Of a stretch of 64,000 bases of DNA, positions 1-8,565 are shown one piece after another. Origin of the DNA: Flavobacterium rakeshii (lineage in GTDB: Bacteria; Bacteroidota; Bacteroidia; Flavobacteriales; Flavobacteriaceae); assembly GCF_009741375.1 (NCBI RefSeq), contig NZ_WOWP01000061.1:1-64000 (forward strand). The letters are read 5' to 3'. Below the pieces are notes generated by a model. That model made no database searches, was not told the origin of the DNA, and saw only the letters and a program-made list of their open reading frames with translations. Both the position numbers and the translations under genes were made by a program. Within the stretch, counting starts at the first letter, position 1; the number at the start of each line of letters is the position of its first letter.

Positions 1-96
1 GCAACGGACTACTGGTTTAGTGTAACCTACCGTGAACTGGTAAACGGACAGCCTGTAGAGAAAGAGTTTAAAGCTCACTTCTCATTGAAGAGATAG
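1..96 (+). CDS. T9SS type-B sorting-domain protein, 3' end only
   Basis: Only the last 31 codons of this gene are in the window, ending in TAG at 94-96. The translated tail contains TDYWFSVTYRE and ends KEFKAHFSLKR. That is the conserved end of the gliding-motility-associated C-terminal (type-B) sorting domain, which directs export through the type IX secretion system and cell-surface attachment. The gene lies just upstream of a PorP/SprF-family gene, the usual arrangement for type-B substrates and their dedicated export partner. The substrate's function (adhesin, enzyme) cannot be told from this fragment. Confidence 0.85.
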   Translation, partial: ATDYWFSVTYRELVNGQPVEKEFKAHFSLKR

Positions 97-117
97 CAGA
101 AAACCAAGTTAATATAT

Positions 118-145
118 AAAATGCTGTCAGGAATGGCAGCATTTT
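118..145 (+). terminator. Rho-independent terminator after the T9SS substrate gene
   Basis: An inverted repeat of AAAATGCTG with CAGCATTTT, extended by a T-G and a C-G pair, encloses a short loop and ends in a T-rich stretch. It starts 21 bases after the upstream stop codon. Confidence 0.7.
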
Positions 146-164
146 ATATAATATTATTAGGTTA

Positions 165-296
165 AATTACCAACCTAACGCAAAAATTTATATATTTGAC
201 CGCTATGGAAAAATATTAATAATAATTTTAGCCATAGGACCGTTATACATTAATAAACACCAATAAGCGAAAGCGCATTTCTCATTAAACGATAAG
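165..296 (+). pseudogene. Relic of a T9SS type-B sorting domain
   Basis: This stretch between the upstream terminator and porP still encodes pieces of the sorting domain in one frame. Codons 165-218 read NYQPNAKIYIFDRYGKIL, the hallmark middle of the type-B domain. Codons 270-287 read KAHFSL, the hallmark end, after an in-frame TAA at 264-266. The roughly 30-40 residues that normally join these parts are reduced to about 17 unrelated codons. No start codon or upstream coding region is present. It looks like a deleted, decayed copy of the domain whose intact version ends at base 96. Confidence 0.7.
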
Positions 297-302
297 GTCG
301 AC

Positions 303-1295
303 ATGAATTTTAAAAAGATTTATCTATTTTTTGGATTATTACTAACTCAGCTGTCTTTTTCGCAAGAAGGGATTGCGGTTTACTCAGATTATTTATCAGA
401 TAACTATTACCTAATACACCCGTCTATGGCTGGTGCTGCAAACTGTGCTAAAATCAGGTTGACTGCCCGTCAGCAATGGTTTGGTCAGGATGACGCCCCT
501 CAGTTACAAACATTAAGTTTTAACGGAAGGATAGGGGAACAGTCAGGTGTAGGTATTATAGCTTTTAATGATAAAAACGGATATCATTCACAAACCGGAG
601 CAAAGCTTACTTATGCTCACCATATTCGTTTTTCAAGAAGTGATTATGATTTGAATCAGTTATCATTCGGTATGAGTGCAGGCCTTGTTCAAAGTCGCTT
701 GGATGAGACAGAATTTGAGCCTGATTTCGATCCTATTATTGATGGAGGAATGAAACAAAAGGATTCTTACTTTAATATTGATATTGGTGCTTCTTATCAC
801 TATCTTGATTTTTATGCGCACTTTACAGCTAAAAACGTTATAGCGAGTAAAAGGGATATTTATACAGATGTAGAAAGCGATAACTTAAGAAAATATTTGG
901 TAAGTGCAGGTTATGTATTTGGTGATTCTGATCGTTTACAATGGGAGCCATCTGTAATGTTCCAGGTTGTTGATGAGACTAAAGAAAAATCAATAGATGT
1001 TAACCTTAAGGTGTATAAAGAAGTTGATTTTGGAAGAGTTTGGGGAGGTGTTTCGTACAGAAGATATTTAGATGGTGCTCAATATATTGACGGTAATGGT
1101 GCTAAAGATCAAAACCTACAGTATTTTACACCAATAATAGGTGTTAACTACAAGCAGTTTATGTTTGCTTACACTTACTCTTACCTAACAGGAGATGTTA
1201 AGTTTGATAATAGTGGATTCCATCAAATTACTTTAGGTATTAACCTATTCTGCGGAAGAGAGCGTTACGATTGTAATTGTCCGGCCGTAAACTAA
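303..1295 (+). CDS. PorP/SprF family type IX secretion membrane protein
   Basis: A 330-residue outer-membrane beta-barrel protein of the PorP/SprF family. Residues 1-20 are a signal peptide ending before QEGIAVYSDY. The family hallmarks follow: NYYLIHPSMAGA at about 35-46, then RQQWFG, and alternating amphipathic strands to the C-terminus. SprF-type proteins act in the outer membrane and are needed for export of the type-B sorting-domain protein encoded next to them. The gene is 207 bases downstream of such a substrate, separated by a relic sorting domain. A strong terminator follows. It is probably a dedicated partner of the upstream protein and not the core PorP, which is normally part of a larger gene set. 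Confidence 0.9.
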   Translation: MNFKKIYLFFGLLLTQLSFSQEGIAVYSDYLSDNYYLIHPSMAGAANCAKIRLTARQQWFGQDDAPQLQTLSFNGRIGEQSGVGIIAFNDKNGYHSQTGAKLTYAHHIRFSRSDYDLNQLSFGMSAGLVQSRLDETEFEPDFDPIIDGGMKQKDSYFNIDIGASYHYLDFYAHFTAKNVIASKRDIYTDVESDNLRKYLVSAGYVFGDSDRLQWEPSVMFQVVDETKEKSIDVNLKVYKEVDFGRVWGGVSYRRYLDGAQYIDGNGAKDQNLQYFTPIIGVNYKQFMFAYTYSYLTGDVKFDNSGFHQITLGINLFCGRERYDCNCPAVN

Positions 1296-1316
1296 TTATA
1301 AAGCATTATTAATTCT

Positions 1317-1343
1317 GTCCCGATTTTATCGGGACTTTTTTTT
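1317..1343 (+). terminator. Rho-independent terminator after porP/sprF
   Basis: A perfect 8-bp stem GTCCCGAT/ATCGGGAC with a TTT loop is followed by a run of eight T. Confidence 0.9.
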
Positions 1344-1353
1344 GTTTTGAAAT

Positions 1354-1887
1354 ATGGTAATTAAAGAAGTAAGGGGTAAGTACCCGCAAATACCTGAAGA
1401 TTGTTTTGTAGCTGAAAATGCTACTATTGTGGGTGATGTTTCTTTTGGTAAGGAGTGTAGTGTGTGGTTTAATGCCGTAGTAAGGGGTGATGTAAACTAC
1501 ATTAAAGTAGGGAATAAGGTAAACATACAGGACGGCGCAGTAATTCATTGTACTTATGAAAAACATCCTACAGAGATTGGTAATAATGTTTCTATAGGGC
1601 ATAATGCTATAGTTCACGGATGCAAAGTACACGATAATGTACTGATAGGTATGGGAGCTATTGTGATGGATAATTGTGTAATAGAGAGTAACTCTATAAT
1701 AGCAGCCGGATCTGTAGTGACACAAAACACCGTTGTAGAATCAGGGACTATATATGCAGGTATCCCTGCCAGAAAGGTGAAAGATATTAATGCTTCTGAC
1801 TTTGCTGGTGAGATAGGGAGAATATCTAATAATTATGTAATGTATTCTTCCTGGTTTAAGGAAGCTGAAAATGGTGATAACAAATAA
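1354..1887 (+). CDS. Gamma-carbonic-anhydrase-like hexapeptide-repeat protein
   Basis: A 177-residue left-handed beta-helix protein of the YrdA/PaaY/gamma-carbonic-anhydrase group, cytoplasmic (no signal peptide). The zinc-binding histidine triad is visible as His65 (AVIHCT), His83 (IGHNAI) and His88 (IVHGC). The repeated hexapeptide pattern runs from about residue 20 to 140 and ends in the typical AGIPARKVK. The family is usually trimeric, with metal bound between subunits. Members may hydrate CO2 or act on CoA thioesters, and the sequence alone does not decide which. It is followed tail to tail by murI with only six bases between. Confidence 0.85.
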   Translation: MVIKEVRGKYPQIPEDCFVAENATIVGDVSFGKECSVWFNAVVRGDVNYIKVGNKVNIQDGAVIHCTYEKHPTEIGNNVSIGHNAIVHGCKVHDNVLIGMGAIVMDNCVIESNSIIAAGSVVTQNTVVESGTIYAGIPARKVKDINASDFAGEIGRISNNYVMYSSWFKEAENGDNK

Positions 1888-1893
1888 ATGAAT

Positions 1894-2676
1894 TTAGAAG
1901 TCTCTTTCTTCTACATCATATTTGTTCTCTAAAATTGAACTTAGCACTTTAGGGGTACTGTTGGTATAGAAAAGAGTATTGCCTTTATGTAGAGAATTAT
2001 TAAGAATGTCTTGGGTAACCAGGACATTTTTTGTTTGTCTTGCTACCGCTTGACCGGAATCTATTATTTTAACGCTCTCTGGGAGTATTTCTTTGATTTG
2101 TGGTATAAGATAAGGATAGTGGCTGCATCCTAGTACTAGGTAGTCTATATTTGCTTTTATCATAGGGGTTAGGTAGTCTTGTAAAAGCTCTTTCATATCA
2201 GCAGATTCTAATGATCCTTCCTCAATTAGTTTTACGAGTCCGTGGCCTACCTGTTCAATAATTTTTATGTCCTTATAGTCAAGTACTGCTTTATGGAATA
2301 AATCGCTGTTAAGTGTGCCCTGTGTGGCTAATATACCTATGGTTTGGGTTTTAGTTGAATTTGCTGCCGGTTTAATAGCGGGTTCAATGCCTATAAAAGG
2401 TATATCAAACTTAGTGCGTAATTCTTTTATGGCATTTGTTGTTGCGGTATTGCAGGCAACAACTATCATTTTACAGTTTTGGTGAAGCAGGAACTCTGTA
2501 TTTTTGATACTAAGCTCTATGATTTCTTCTTTACTTTTCTGTCCGTAAGGTGCATTTTTACTATCGGCAAGATATATGGTGTTTTCGTTTGGGAGTATAT
2601 TATGAATTTCTCTCCATATGGAAGTTCCTCCCACACCTGAGTCGAATAAGCCTATAGGATTTGTGCGTTTATTCAT
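1894..2676 (-). CDS. murI: Glutamate racemase
   Basis: A 260-residue enzyme that interconverts L- and D-glutamate for peptidoglycan synthesis in the cytoplasm. It carries the N-terminal GLFDSGVGG motif (Asp12-Ser13). Both catalytic cysteines are visible: Cys75 in VACNTATT and Cys184 in LGCSHYPY. Length is normal for the family. It is the last gene of the minus-strand envelope cluster, but a strong terminator lies just upstream of it, so it may rely on read-through or on a promoter not recognised here. Confidence 0.96.
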   Translation of the reverse strand: MNKRTNPIGLFDSGVGGTSIWREIHNILPNENTIYLADSKNAPYGQKSKEEIIELSIKNTEFLLHQNCKMIVVACNTATTNAIKELRTKFDIPFIGIEPAIKPAANSTKTQTIGILATQGTLNSDLFHKAVLDYKDIKIIEQVGHGLVKLIEEGSLESADMKELLQDYLTPMIKANIDYLVLGCSHYPYLIPQIKEILPESVKIIDSGQAVARQTKNVLVTQDILNNSLHKGNTLFYTNSTPKVLSSILENKYDVEERDF

Positions 2677-2687
2677 TTAACAAATAT

Positions 2688-2721
2688 AAAAAAACGGCTC
2701 AAATTTTTGAGCCGTTTTTTT
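2688..2721 (-). terminator. Terminator between ompH and murI
   Basis: A 16-bp perfect inverted repeat with AAAAAAACGGCTCAAA as one arm and a 2-base centre, A/T-flanked on both sides. On the minus strand it follows the ompH stop codon by about 20 bases and lies 11 bases upstream of the murI start. Confidence 0.85.
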
Positions 2722-2742
2722 AGTATAGAAATGATGTTTTTA

Positions 2743-3255
2743 TTAGAAACCTAATTCTTTTTTTACGTCAGCCATAAGATCTGGGCCATCAGCAAGAATA
2801 ACACCGCTTCCTGTAGAAGCATCAAGTACGTAAAGGTAACCTTTAGCTCTTGCTACTTTTTGGATAGCATTTCTTGATTTTTCAAGAATTGGCTTATAAA
2901 TAGCTTCTTGTTTGTCCTGAAGCTCTTTAGTAGCATTTTGTTGATACTGTTGGATTCTTTGTTGAAGATCCTGAACTTCTTTAGCGCGAGTCTCGTTTAG
3001 AGCATCTCCTGCTGTAGCGGCTTCTTCATCATATTTTTTGATTTTAGCCTGAAATTCCTGTACCATTGTTCTGTATTCTGTATCGTATGATTTGCTTAAT
3101 TGTTCTAATTGTGAATTAGCTGCTTTCATCTCCGGCATTTGGCTCATTAGTTCTGATACATCAATATGTGCTACTTTAGACTGTGCATTTGCAGTTTGGC
3201 TAAGTCCTAATAGTAGTACAGCAGCGATTAATAAAGATTTTAATTGTTTCATCAT
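2743..3255 (-). CDS. OmpH/Skp family periplasmic chaperone
   Basis: A 170-residue Skp/OmpH-type chaperone that holds unfolded outer-membrane proteins in the periplasm. Residues 1-24 form a signal peptide cleaved before QSKVAHID. The central region, about 45-125, is a long charged coiled coil (the tentacle helices). The C-terminal VLDASTGSGVILADG resembles the family's end motif. It lies 29 bases downstream of a second ompH-like gene and in the same cluster as bamA, the core of the outer-membrane protein assembly machine, which fits this role. Confidence 0.93.
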   Translation of the reverse strand: MMKQLKSLLIAAVLLLGLSQTANAQSKVAHIDVSELMSQMPEMKAANSQLEQLSKSYDTEYRTMVQEFQAKIKKYDEEAATAGDALNETRAKEVQDLQQRIQQYQQNATKELQDKQEAIYKPILEKSRNAIQKVARAKGYLYVLDASTGSGVILADGPDLMADVKKELGF

Positions 3256-3284
3256 TTAAGTTTTTAATTTTTGTTTTAAGTTTT

Positions 3285-4334
3285 TTATCCTTGGTTATTT
3301 TCCTCCTGCGGAGTTGTTTCATCATTTTCCCCGTCTTGTTGCTTCGTGTTTTTATTACGTTGCTCCTCACGGGCTTTTTTTGCAGCTTCTCTTTGCTCTA
3401 ATATTTGTTTTTTACGCTCTTCTATTTGTTTTTTTCTTTCTTCGATTTTTCTTTCTCTTTCTTCTTTTGCAGCCTGGATAGCGTCTTCTCTGCTGGTAGA
3501 TTTTGCATCTTCAGCAGCAGCCGGTCTTTCAGAGGTGTTTTCTCCGTCAGCCCCATCTGTGGTATCTTTGTCTGCCTTAGTGCCGTTTCTCTTAGCTTCT
3601 CTCTCTTTTTTAAGCTGTTCTCTTCTTTCTTCGTATTGTCTTCTTTTTTCCTCCTGCGCTTTCCTTCTCTCTTCAATTATTCTTTCTCTTTCGGCTTTTC
3701 GGTCTTCAAGTTTTTGCTGTCTTTCCTGGTATTGAGGATCGGCTTCAAGCTCTTCCTGTTTTTCCATTTCTTCAAGTTGCTTAAGCTCTTTACCGCTTAG
3801 CTTTTCTCTCTTAGCAGCTCTTGTTATTCTTCTTATTACAAAGTCGCTTATATCGTGTCTTTTAGCAGAGAATAGCATAGTCATATCTGATGACTTGTCA
3901 AATATAAAGTCGTAGTTTCTTGATTCGGCTAAATCCTGAACGATATTAAATACCTGGTCCTGTACCGGTTTTACAAGTACTGCTTTTTGTGTGATAAGGT
4001 CGCCATTTGGACCAAATCGTTTTAGCTGATATTCTATCAGGTCGTTTTCAAGAAACTTAATTTCTTCTTCTCTTTCCTCAATTAGCTCTTTTGTTAAAAG
4101 AGGTTTTTCGGTATCAAGACTTTCTTTTAATTTATTAATATCATTTTTTTTCTGTTCCAGTTCCTGTTTCCATTTTTGGGCTTTAAGCTCAAGTTGGTTT
4201 TTCGCCTCAGCATAGTCAGGTACTTTCTCAAGTATATAGTCCATGTCTATATAAGCGATTTTAAGTCCGCGAGACTGCGCCGTTGCAGCAGCAACAGAGA
4301 ACAAGGTGAGTAATATTAATAAATGTTTTTTCAT
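3285..4334 (-). CDS. OmpH/Skp family protein with long charged tail
   Basis: A 349-residue relative of Skp with a signal peptide (residues 1-19, cleaved before QSRGLKIAY). Residues 24-185 match the OmpH layout (IAYIDMDYILEKVPDY, coiled coil, then a DKSSDMTMLFSAKR segment). From about 190 to the end there is a highly charged Glu/Lys/Arg-rich extension with many EERK-type heptads, a Gly/Thr/Asp-rich break near 250-275, and a polar, Gln/Asn-rich end. That tail doubles the usual family length and probably forms an extended helix. It lies 36 bases after bamA and 29 before the shorter ompH, so the two chaperones and bamA are likely co-transcribed. Confidence 0.9.
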   Translation of the reverse strand: MKKHLLILLTLFSVAAATAQSRGLKIAYIDMDYILEKVPDYAEAKNQLELKAQKWKQELEQKKNDINKLKESLDTEKPLLTKELIEEREEEIKFLENDLIEYQLKRFGPNGDLITQKAVLVKPVQDQVFNIVQDLAESRNYDFIFDKSSDMTMLFSAKRHDISDFVIRRITRAAKREKLSGKELKQLEEMEKQEELEADPQYQERQQKLEDRKAERERIIEERRKAQEEKRRQYEERREQLKKEREAKRNGTKADKDTTDGADGENTSERPAAAEDAKSTSREDAIQAAKEERERKIEERKKQIEERKKQILEQREAAKKAREEQRNKNTKQQDGENDETTPQEENNQG

Positions 4335-4370
4335 AGTTTACTTCTTATTAGAAAATATCATGCCATTTTT

Positions 4371-6974
4371 TTAAAACTGCTGACCGATGATAAAGTGTGT
4401 TTCCCAACCATTCTTTTGAGTGTAGCCCGGAAGCGGATCGAATCCGTTACCGAAGTCTATACCTAATAAACCGAACGCCGGCATAAATACCCTAAGACCA
4501 AAACCTGCCGAACGTTTAAGTACAAACGGGTCGTATTCACTAAACGAATCGTATGAATTACCTGCCTCAAGGAAAGTTAATACATAAATAGATGCCTGTG
4601 GTTTAAGTGTGATAGGATAGCGTAGCTCTAGTGAGAATTTATTGTACACCGTACCTCCGTTTATAGAAGATAATGCCTGATTAGGGTAACCCCTTAACTG
4701 TATAACCTCACGGCCGTCTAACGAATAGTTTGCTAAACCGTCACCACCCACAAAGAATCTTTCAAAAGGCACCAGACCTCTGGCTGAATTGTAAGAGCCA
4801 AGGAATCCAAATTCGCCAAGTGTTCGAAGTACTAATTTATTATAAATTTTTGTATACCAATCAGCTTTGACCTTAATTTTGTAATATTCCAGCCAGTTGA
4901 ATCTTTGCTGGTCTACTTTACTCTTATCTACAGAAGCGTCACGATAATCATCTACAACTCTGATATCCGGATTGGCATCTGTACCATAATTATGTACATA
5001 CTGTCCGTTTGAGTTTGTTAATTTGTACTCTGGTTTATCTCCTAAGTTTTCATAATCAATACCGTTAAATAAAGAGTATGGTAATGTCATTTTTGCACTT
5101 ACGCTGAATAATGAGCCTGACATTGGGTAGATAAGTGATCCTCTGTTGTCTCTTGTAACTTCAAGTGTGTAAGCAAGGTTGCGAGAGCTACCGTTACCAA
5201 ATGTAAATAAACCGGTATTATAGTTGTTAAGGTTGTAATACTGGAATGATAGTGAGTGTGAGACTCTCAGGTTATCATAAATACCACTTAACCTTTTTGA
5301 CATACCTAATGTAATAGAGCTAATGGTGAAGCTTTGGCTTCTGTCAACATCCCTTGTTTGGAAGTTGTACAGGAACTGTCTGCTGTGAGATAACGAACTG
5401 AAAAGCTGTATAGGCTTTTTACCTCCAAACCATGGTTCTGTAAACGAAAGGCTGTACGTTTGGAAATAAGTACTACCCTGTAGTCGTAATGAAAGTTTTT
5501 GACCATCACCCATAGGTATAGGTTTGTATGCTTCCTTATTAAAAATATTACGCATAGAGAAGTTATTGAACGAAAGTCCAAGTGTACCGATGAAACCACC
5601 GCCACCATAACCTCCCTGTAGCTCAATTTGACTCGAACCTCTTTCGGTTACATTCCATTCTACATCTACAGTACCGGTTGAAGGATCAGCATTTTTAACA
5701 TCAGGACGAATAGTCTCTGCATCAAAGAAACCTAAAGCCCCCAGCTGTCTTACTGTATTAATAACGTCTTCCTTATTCCATTTTTGCCCCGGTCTTGTTA
5801 AAAGTTCACGGTATATTACATGGTCATTGGTTTTGTCGTTACCTATAACACTTACATTATTTAGGTAAGCAATTGGTCCTTCAACTATACGGATTTCAAA
5901 GTCAATAGTGTCGTTTTCGGTACGTACCTCTACTGCATTTATGTTTGAGAAAAGGTAACCGTTGTTTTGATACAGGTTAGTTAAGTCTTCACCATCCGGT
6001 TTATTTGGGTTGGCAATTCTTTCCTGTAGTAGTATACCGTTGTAGGTTTCTCCTTTTTTAATACCCAGAACCTGACTTAATACATTGTTTGTGTATACAG
6101 TGTTACCTAAAAACTTAATGTTACCAAAGTAATACTTACGCCCTTCTTCAATTTGTATTTTGATGTCAACAGTGTTTTTATCTTTATTATAAGCAACAGT
6201 ATCTTCAATAACACGGGCGTCACGATATCCTTTTTCTTTGTATTTATCTATAATACTTGCTAAGTCTTCTTTGTATTTTTCTCTTATATATTTAGATGAT
6301 TTAAAAATACGTAGCGGGTTCAAGAAGCTTTTTTTCTTGGTGTTCCTCATGGCGCCTCTTAGCTTACCGTCTGAAAGCATAGTGTTGCCATCAAATTTAA
6401 TTGAAGAAACTTTTACTTTCTTACCGCGGTCTATATTAACTACCATTTTTACAGTATTGCTACTGTCTGGTATAACATTAACGGCTACTTTAGTGTTATA
6501 GTAACCATCTTTTTTATACTTGTTTTCTATGTAGTTTTTTGTAGTAGTAACAAGGTTTTCATTAACTATTTTTCCTTTAGTAAGTTCGGTATCCTTGATT
6601 AATCCTTCAATTTTACTTTTCTTAAGCCCCTGCATTTTTACTTCGCTAAGTTTAGGAAGTTCATTTACACTAAGTTCAAGATAAATACTGTCGCCCACCA
6701 CTTTTGTAGCATAAAAGTTGATGTCTTCAAATAATTTAAGGCTGGCCAGTTTTCTAATGGCATTACTTATTTCTTCTCCGGGTACATTAATACGTTGACC
6801 TTTTTCTAAGTGGGTAAAATATATAACGTTTTGTTCGCTGTATGAAAGGTCTCCGTTTACTTTAATATCAGCAACTACATACTGTCCTGGTTCAATTCTG
6901 TCCTGTGCTTTAGCTGTAAATGAGGCTAAGCATAGAAAAATTGCTGAAAATAATTTAATGCGTTTATAAAACAT
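4371..6974 (-). CDS. bamA: Outer membrane protein assembly factor BamA
   Basis: An 867-residue BamA/Omp85 protein that folds and inserts beta-barrel proteins into the outer membrane. I place the start at the ATG giving MFYKRIKLFSAIFLCLASF. It begins a signal peptide ending before QDRIEPGQY and sits 7 bases after the uppS stop. The longer open frame upstream overlaps uppS and has no signal peptide. About residues 25-440 are POTRA repeats. The rest is a 16-strand barrel, with a VRGYP-like lid-loop equivalent (QLRGYPNQAL) and a C-terminal strand ending in phenylalanine (HFIIGQQF). Neighbours uppS and ompH match the conserved Bacteroidota order. Confidence 0.95.
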   Translation of the reverse strand: MFYKRIKLFSAIFLCLASFTAKAQDRIEPGQYVVADIKVNGDLSYSEQNVIYFTHLEKGQRINVPGEEISNAIRKLASLKLFEDINFYATKVVGDSIYLELSVNELPKLSEVKMQGLKKSKIEGLIKDTELTKGKIVNENLVTTTKNYIENKYKKDGYYNTKVAVNVIPDSSNTVKMVVNIDRGKKVKVSSIKFDGNTMLSDGKLRGAMRNTKKKSFLNPLRIFKSSKYIREKYKEDLASIIDKYKEKGYRDARVIEDTVAYNKDKNTVDIKIQIEEGRKYYFGNIKFLGNTVYTNNVLSQVLGIKKGETYNGILLQERIANPNKPDGEDLTNLYQNNGYLFSNINAVEVRTENDTIDFEIRIVEGPIAYLNNVSVIGNDKTNDHVIYRELLTRPGQKWNKEDVINTVRQLGALGFFDAETIRPDVKNADPSTGTVDVEWNVTERGSSQIELQGGYGGGGFIGTLGLSFNNFSMRNIFNKEAYKPIPMGDGQKLSLRLQGSTYFQTYSLSFTEPWFGGKKPIQLFSSLSHSRQFLYNFQTRDVDRSQSFTISSITLGMSKRLSGIYDNLRVSHSLSFQYYNLNNYNTGLFTFGNGSSRNLAYTLEVTRDNRGSLIYPMSGSLFSVSAKMTLPYSLFNGIDYENLGDKPEYKLTNSNGQYVHNYGTDANPDIRVVDDYRDASVDKSKVDQQRFNWLEYYKIKVKADWYTKIYNKLVLRTLGEFGFLGSYNSARGLVPFERFFVGGDGLANYSLDGREVIQLRGYPNQALSSINGGTVYNKFSLELRYPITLKPQASIYVLTFLEAGNSYDSFSEYDPFVLKRSAGFGLRVFMPAFGLLGIDFGNGFDPLPGYTQKNGWETHFIIGQQF

Positions 6975-6981
6975 CTCGGTT

Positions 6982-7722
6982 TTATTTAACTTGTTCACTG
7001 GTTTTTCCAAATCTACGTTCTCTTTTTTGGTAACTGATAATTGCTTGGTGCAGGTCTTCTTCTGTAAAGTCCGGCCATAATACGTCGGTAAAATAAAATT
7101 CTGCATACGCACACTGCCATAGCAGGAAATTGCTAATTCGTTGTTCACCACTTGTTCTTATAAGTAGGTCTACATCCGGGAGGTTGTGTGTGTAAAGGTT
7201 TTGAGTAATTATCTCTTCATTTATATCTGTTACCGCTATCGCGTTTGTTTTTACTTGTTCACTAATTTTTTTAACTGCCGATACTATTTCTTCCCTTGAG
7301 CCATAGCTTAAAGCAAGGGTTACCAGCATTTTGGTATTGTCCTTGGTTTCATCTATAACCTCTAAAAGTTGTTTTCTTGCTTTTTCAGGAAGTTTATCGG
7401 TATTGCCAATTGTACTTAGCTTGATGTTGTTTTTTTGAAGTACAGGAAGTTCTTTTTTTAATGAACGGATAAGCAGTTTCATTAAAGCTTCCACTTCAAG
7501 CCTTGGCCTGTTCCAGTTTTCTGTAGAGAAGGCATAAAGGGTTAGGTATTTTACGCCTATATTCTTACAGTTTTCTACCACATCCTTTACCGATTTCGAT
7601 CCGCTTTCATGACCTAATGCGCGAAGTAATCCGCGTTTTTTAGCCCAACGGCCGTTACCGTCCATAATTATGGCGATGTGGTTAGGTATATTTTCAGTAT
7701 TTATGGTAGTTGATTTGTCCAT
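6982..7722 (-). CDS. uppS: Isoprenyl (undecaprenyl) diphosphate synthase
   Basis: A 246-residue cis-prenyltransferase making the C55 lipid carrier for cell-wall and surface-polysaccharide synthesis. The start at MDKSTTINTE is chosen because the first motif, HIAIIMDGNGRWAKKRG, begins at residue 15 as usual. The longer open frame would overlap the upstream DUF6089 gene, whose stop lies 4 bases before this ATG. Catalytic Asp21 lies in MDGNGRW. Further family blocks are LYAFSTENWNRP and RTSGEQRISNFLLWQ, and WPDF lies near the end. It is translationally close to the genes on both sides. Confidence 0.96.
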   Translation of the reverse strand: MDKSTTINTENIPNHIAIIMDGNGRWAKKRGLLRALGHESGSKSVKDVVENCKNIGVKYLTLYAFSTENWNRPRLEVEALMKLLIRSLKKELPVLQKNNIKLSTIGNTDKLPEKARKQLLEVIDETKDNTKMLVTLALSYGSREEIVSAVKKISEQVKTNAIAVTDINEEIITQNLYTHNLPDVDLLIRTSGEQRISNFLLWQCAYAEFYFTDVLWPDFTEEDLHQAIISYQKRERRFGKTSEQVK

Positions 7723-7726
7723 GATT

Positions 7727-8410
7727 TTAGTTAGGGCAGTAGCAAGGTTTTTCACCAAAGGTGTAGGTAAGAGTAAATCCGGTAAATACATACCAGTCGT
7801 CGCTTTCTAAGTTACCAAAGCGAAGGTTTTGGTAGGTATCATCTTCAGGATAACTTCCGTCTAAATTGTCGCTAAAAGTATATCTCGCACCCACTTCAAA
7901 TCCTATTACAAAGTTTGGTAAAACATTAGTTTTTATACCTACGGTCATTGGTATTGCCAGCGCACTGCTGTTACCGTTGTCGTAAGTTCGTCCGTTATTA
8001 ATATACTGCTCATCATACCAAAAATAGCTCAGTCCCCCATATACATAAGGGGTTAGCTGAAAATCAGTTTCGTGCAGATTGAAGTCAAAAAAATTGAATT
8101 CAAGGCCTAAAGATAATTCTTTTACAGTATTATCAAATGAATAGCCTCTTTGTTTTCTGGCACTCATGTCTGAATCAGCATCGTTAGCAGATATTTTTGC
8201 ATAGGTAAAGGAAGCTCTATAGGAGTGTCGCGGACTACGGTTGTACTTATACAGGAATCCTAAAGCAAGATCTTTAGGGGCTATATAATCTGTAGGTCCT
8301 ACATCACCTATATAGTTGCTTCCGCCCACAAAAATACCCACTTCATTGATTTGGGCTTCGGCGTTAAATGAAGCAATAATTAAAAATAAAACTACTAAAA
8401 CTCTACTCAT
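7727..8410 (-). CDS. DUF6089 family outer-membrane beta-barrel protein
   Basis: A 227-residue exported protein. Residues 1-19 form a signal peptide (cleaved before QINEVGIFVGG). The rest alternates short amphipathic strands with Gly/Tyr turns and ends in an aromatic-rich strand (TGFTLTYTFGEKPCYCPN), as in small 8- to 10-strand barrels. The opening INEVGIFVGGSNYIGDVG followed by APKDLALG is what I recognise as the DUF6089 family of Bacteroidota, which commonly sits in front of uppS-bamA. The biochemical function is unknown; its place suggests an envelope-assembly or envelope-structure role. Confidence 0.8.
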   Translation of the reverse strand: MSRVLVVLFLIIASFNAEAQINEVGIFVGGSNYIGDVGPTDYIAPKDLALGFLYKYNRSPRHSYRASFTYAKISANDADSDMSARKQRGYSFDNTVKELSLGLEFNFFDFNLHETDFQLTPYVYGGLSYFWYDEQYINNGRTYDNGNSSALAIPMTVGIKTNVLPNFVIGFEVGARYTFSDNLDGSYPEDDTYQNLRFGNLESDDWYVFTGFTLTYTFGEKPCYCPN

Positions 8411-8426
8411 TACATCAAAATAGGTG

Positions 8427-8434
8427 CAAATATA
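8427..8434 (-). promoter_or_regulatory. Possible -7 box for the DUF6089-uppS-bamA operon
   Basis: The minus strand reads TATATTTG here, an exact match to the Bacteroidota TAnnTTTG -7 element, 16 bases before the ATG. No convincing -33 TTG was found at the right distance. Confidence 0.45.
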
Positions 8435-8565
8435 ACAATATAGATTTCTATTTCGCCTCTGTTTAGACTTTTTACGTCTATAAATTGAAAATTTGCAATC
8501 ACGGTTCAGACTAAAAAACGAAAGAAGATGCGGTGTAGTATGTGGTGTAGGTAAAAAAGTTGCTA

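Noticed and set aside
191..198. TATATTTG as a promoter -7 box for porP
   Set aside because: The bases coincide with the codons of YIFD in the relic sorting domain, no -33 element is present, and the site is 105 bases from the start. Likely chance, though later use as a promoter cannot be excluded.
1309..1725. 138-codon open frame on the minus strand
   Set aside because: Antisense to the carbonic-anhydrase-like gene, starts in it and ends at the porP terminator; residue composition is not protein-like.
3346..3800. Long Ser/Phe-rich plus-strand frames
   Set aside because: They are mirrors of the Glu/Lys/Arg-rich repeats in the OmpH-like tail and have no start context.
6975..7151. N-terminal extension of bamA
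   Set aside because: It overlaps uppS coding sequence and would put residues ahead of a clear signal peptide.
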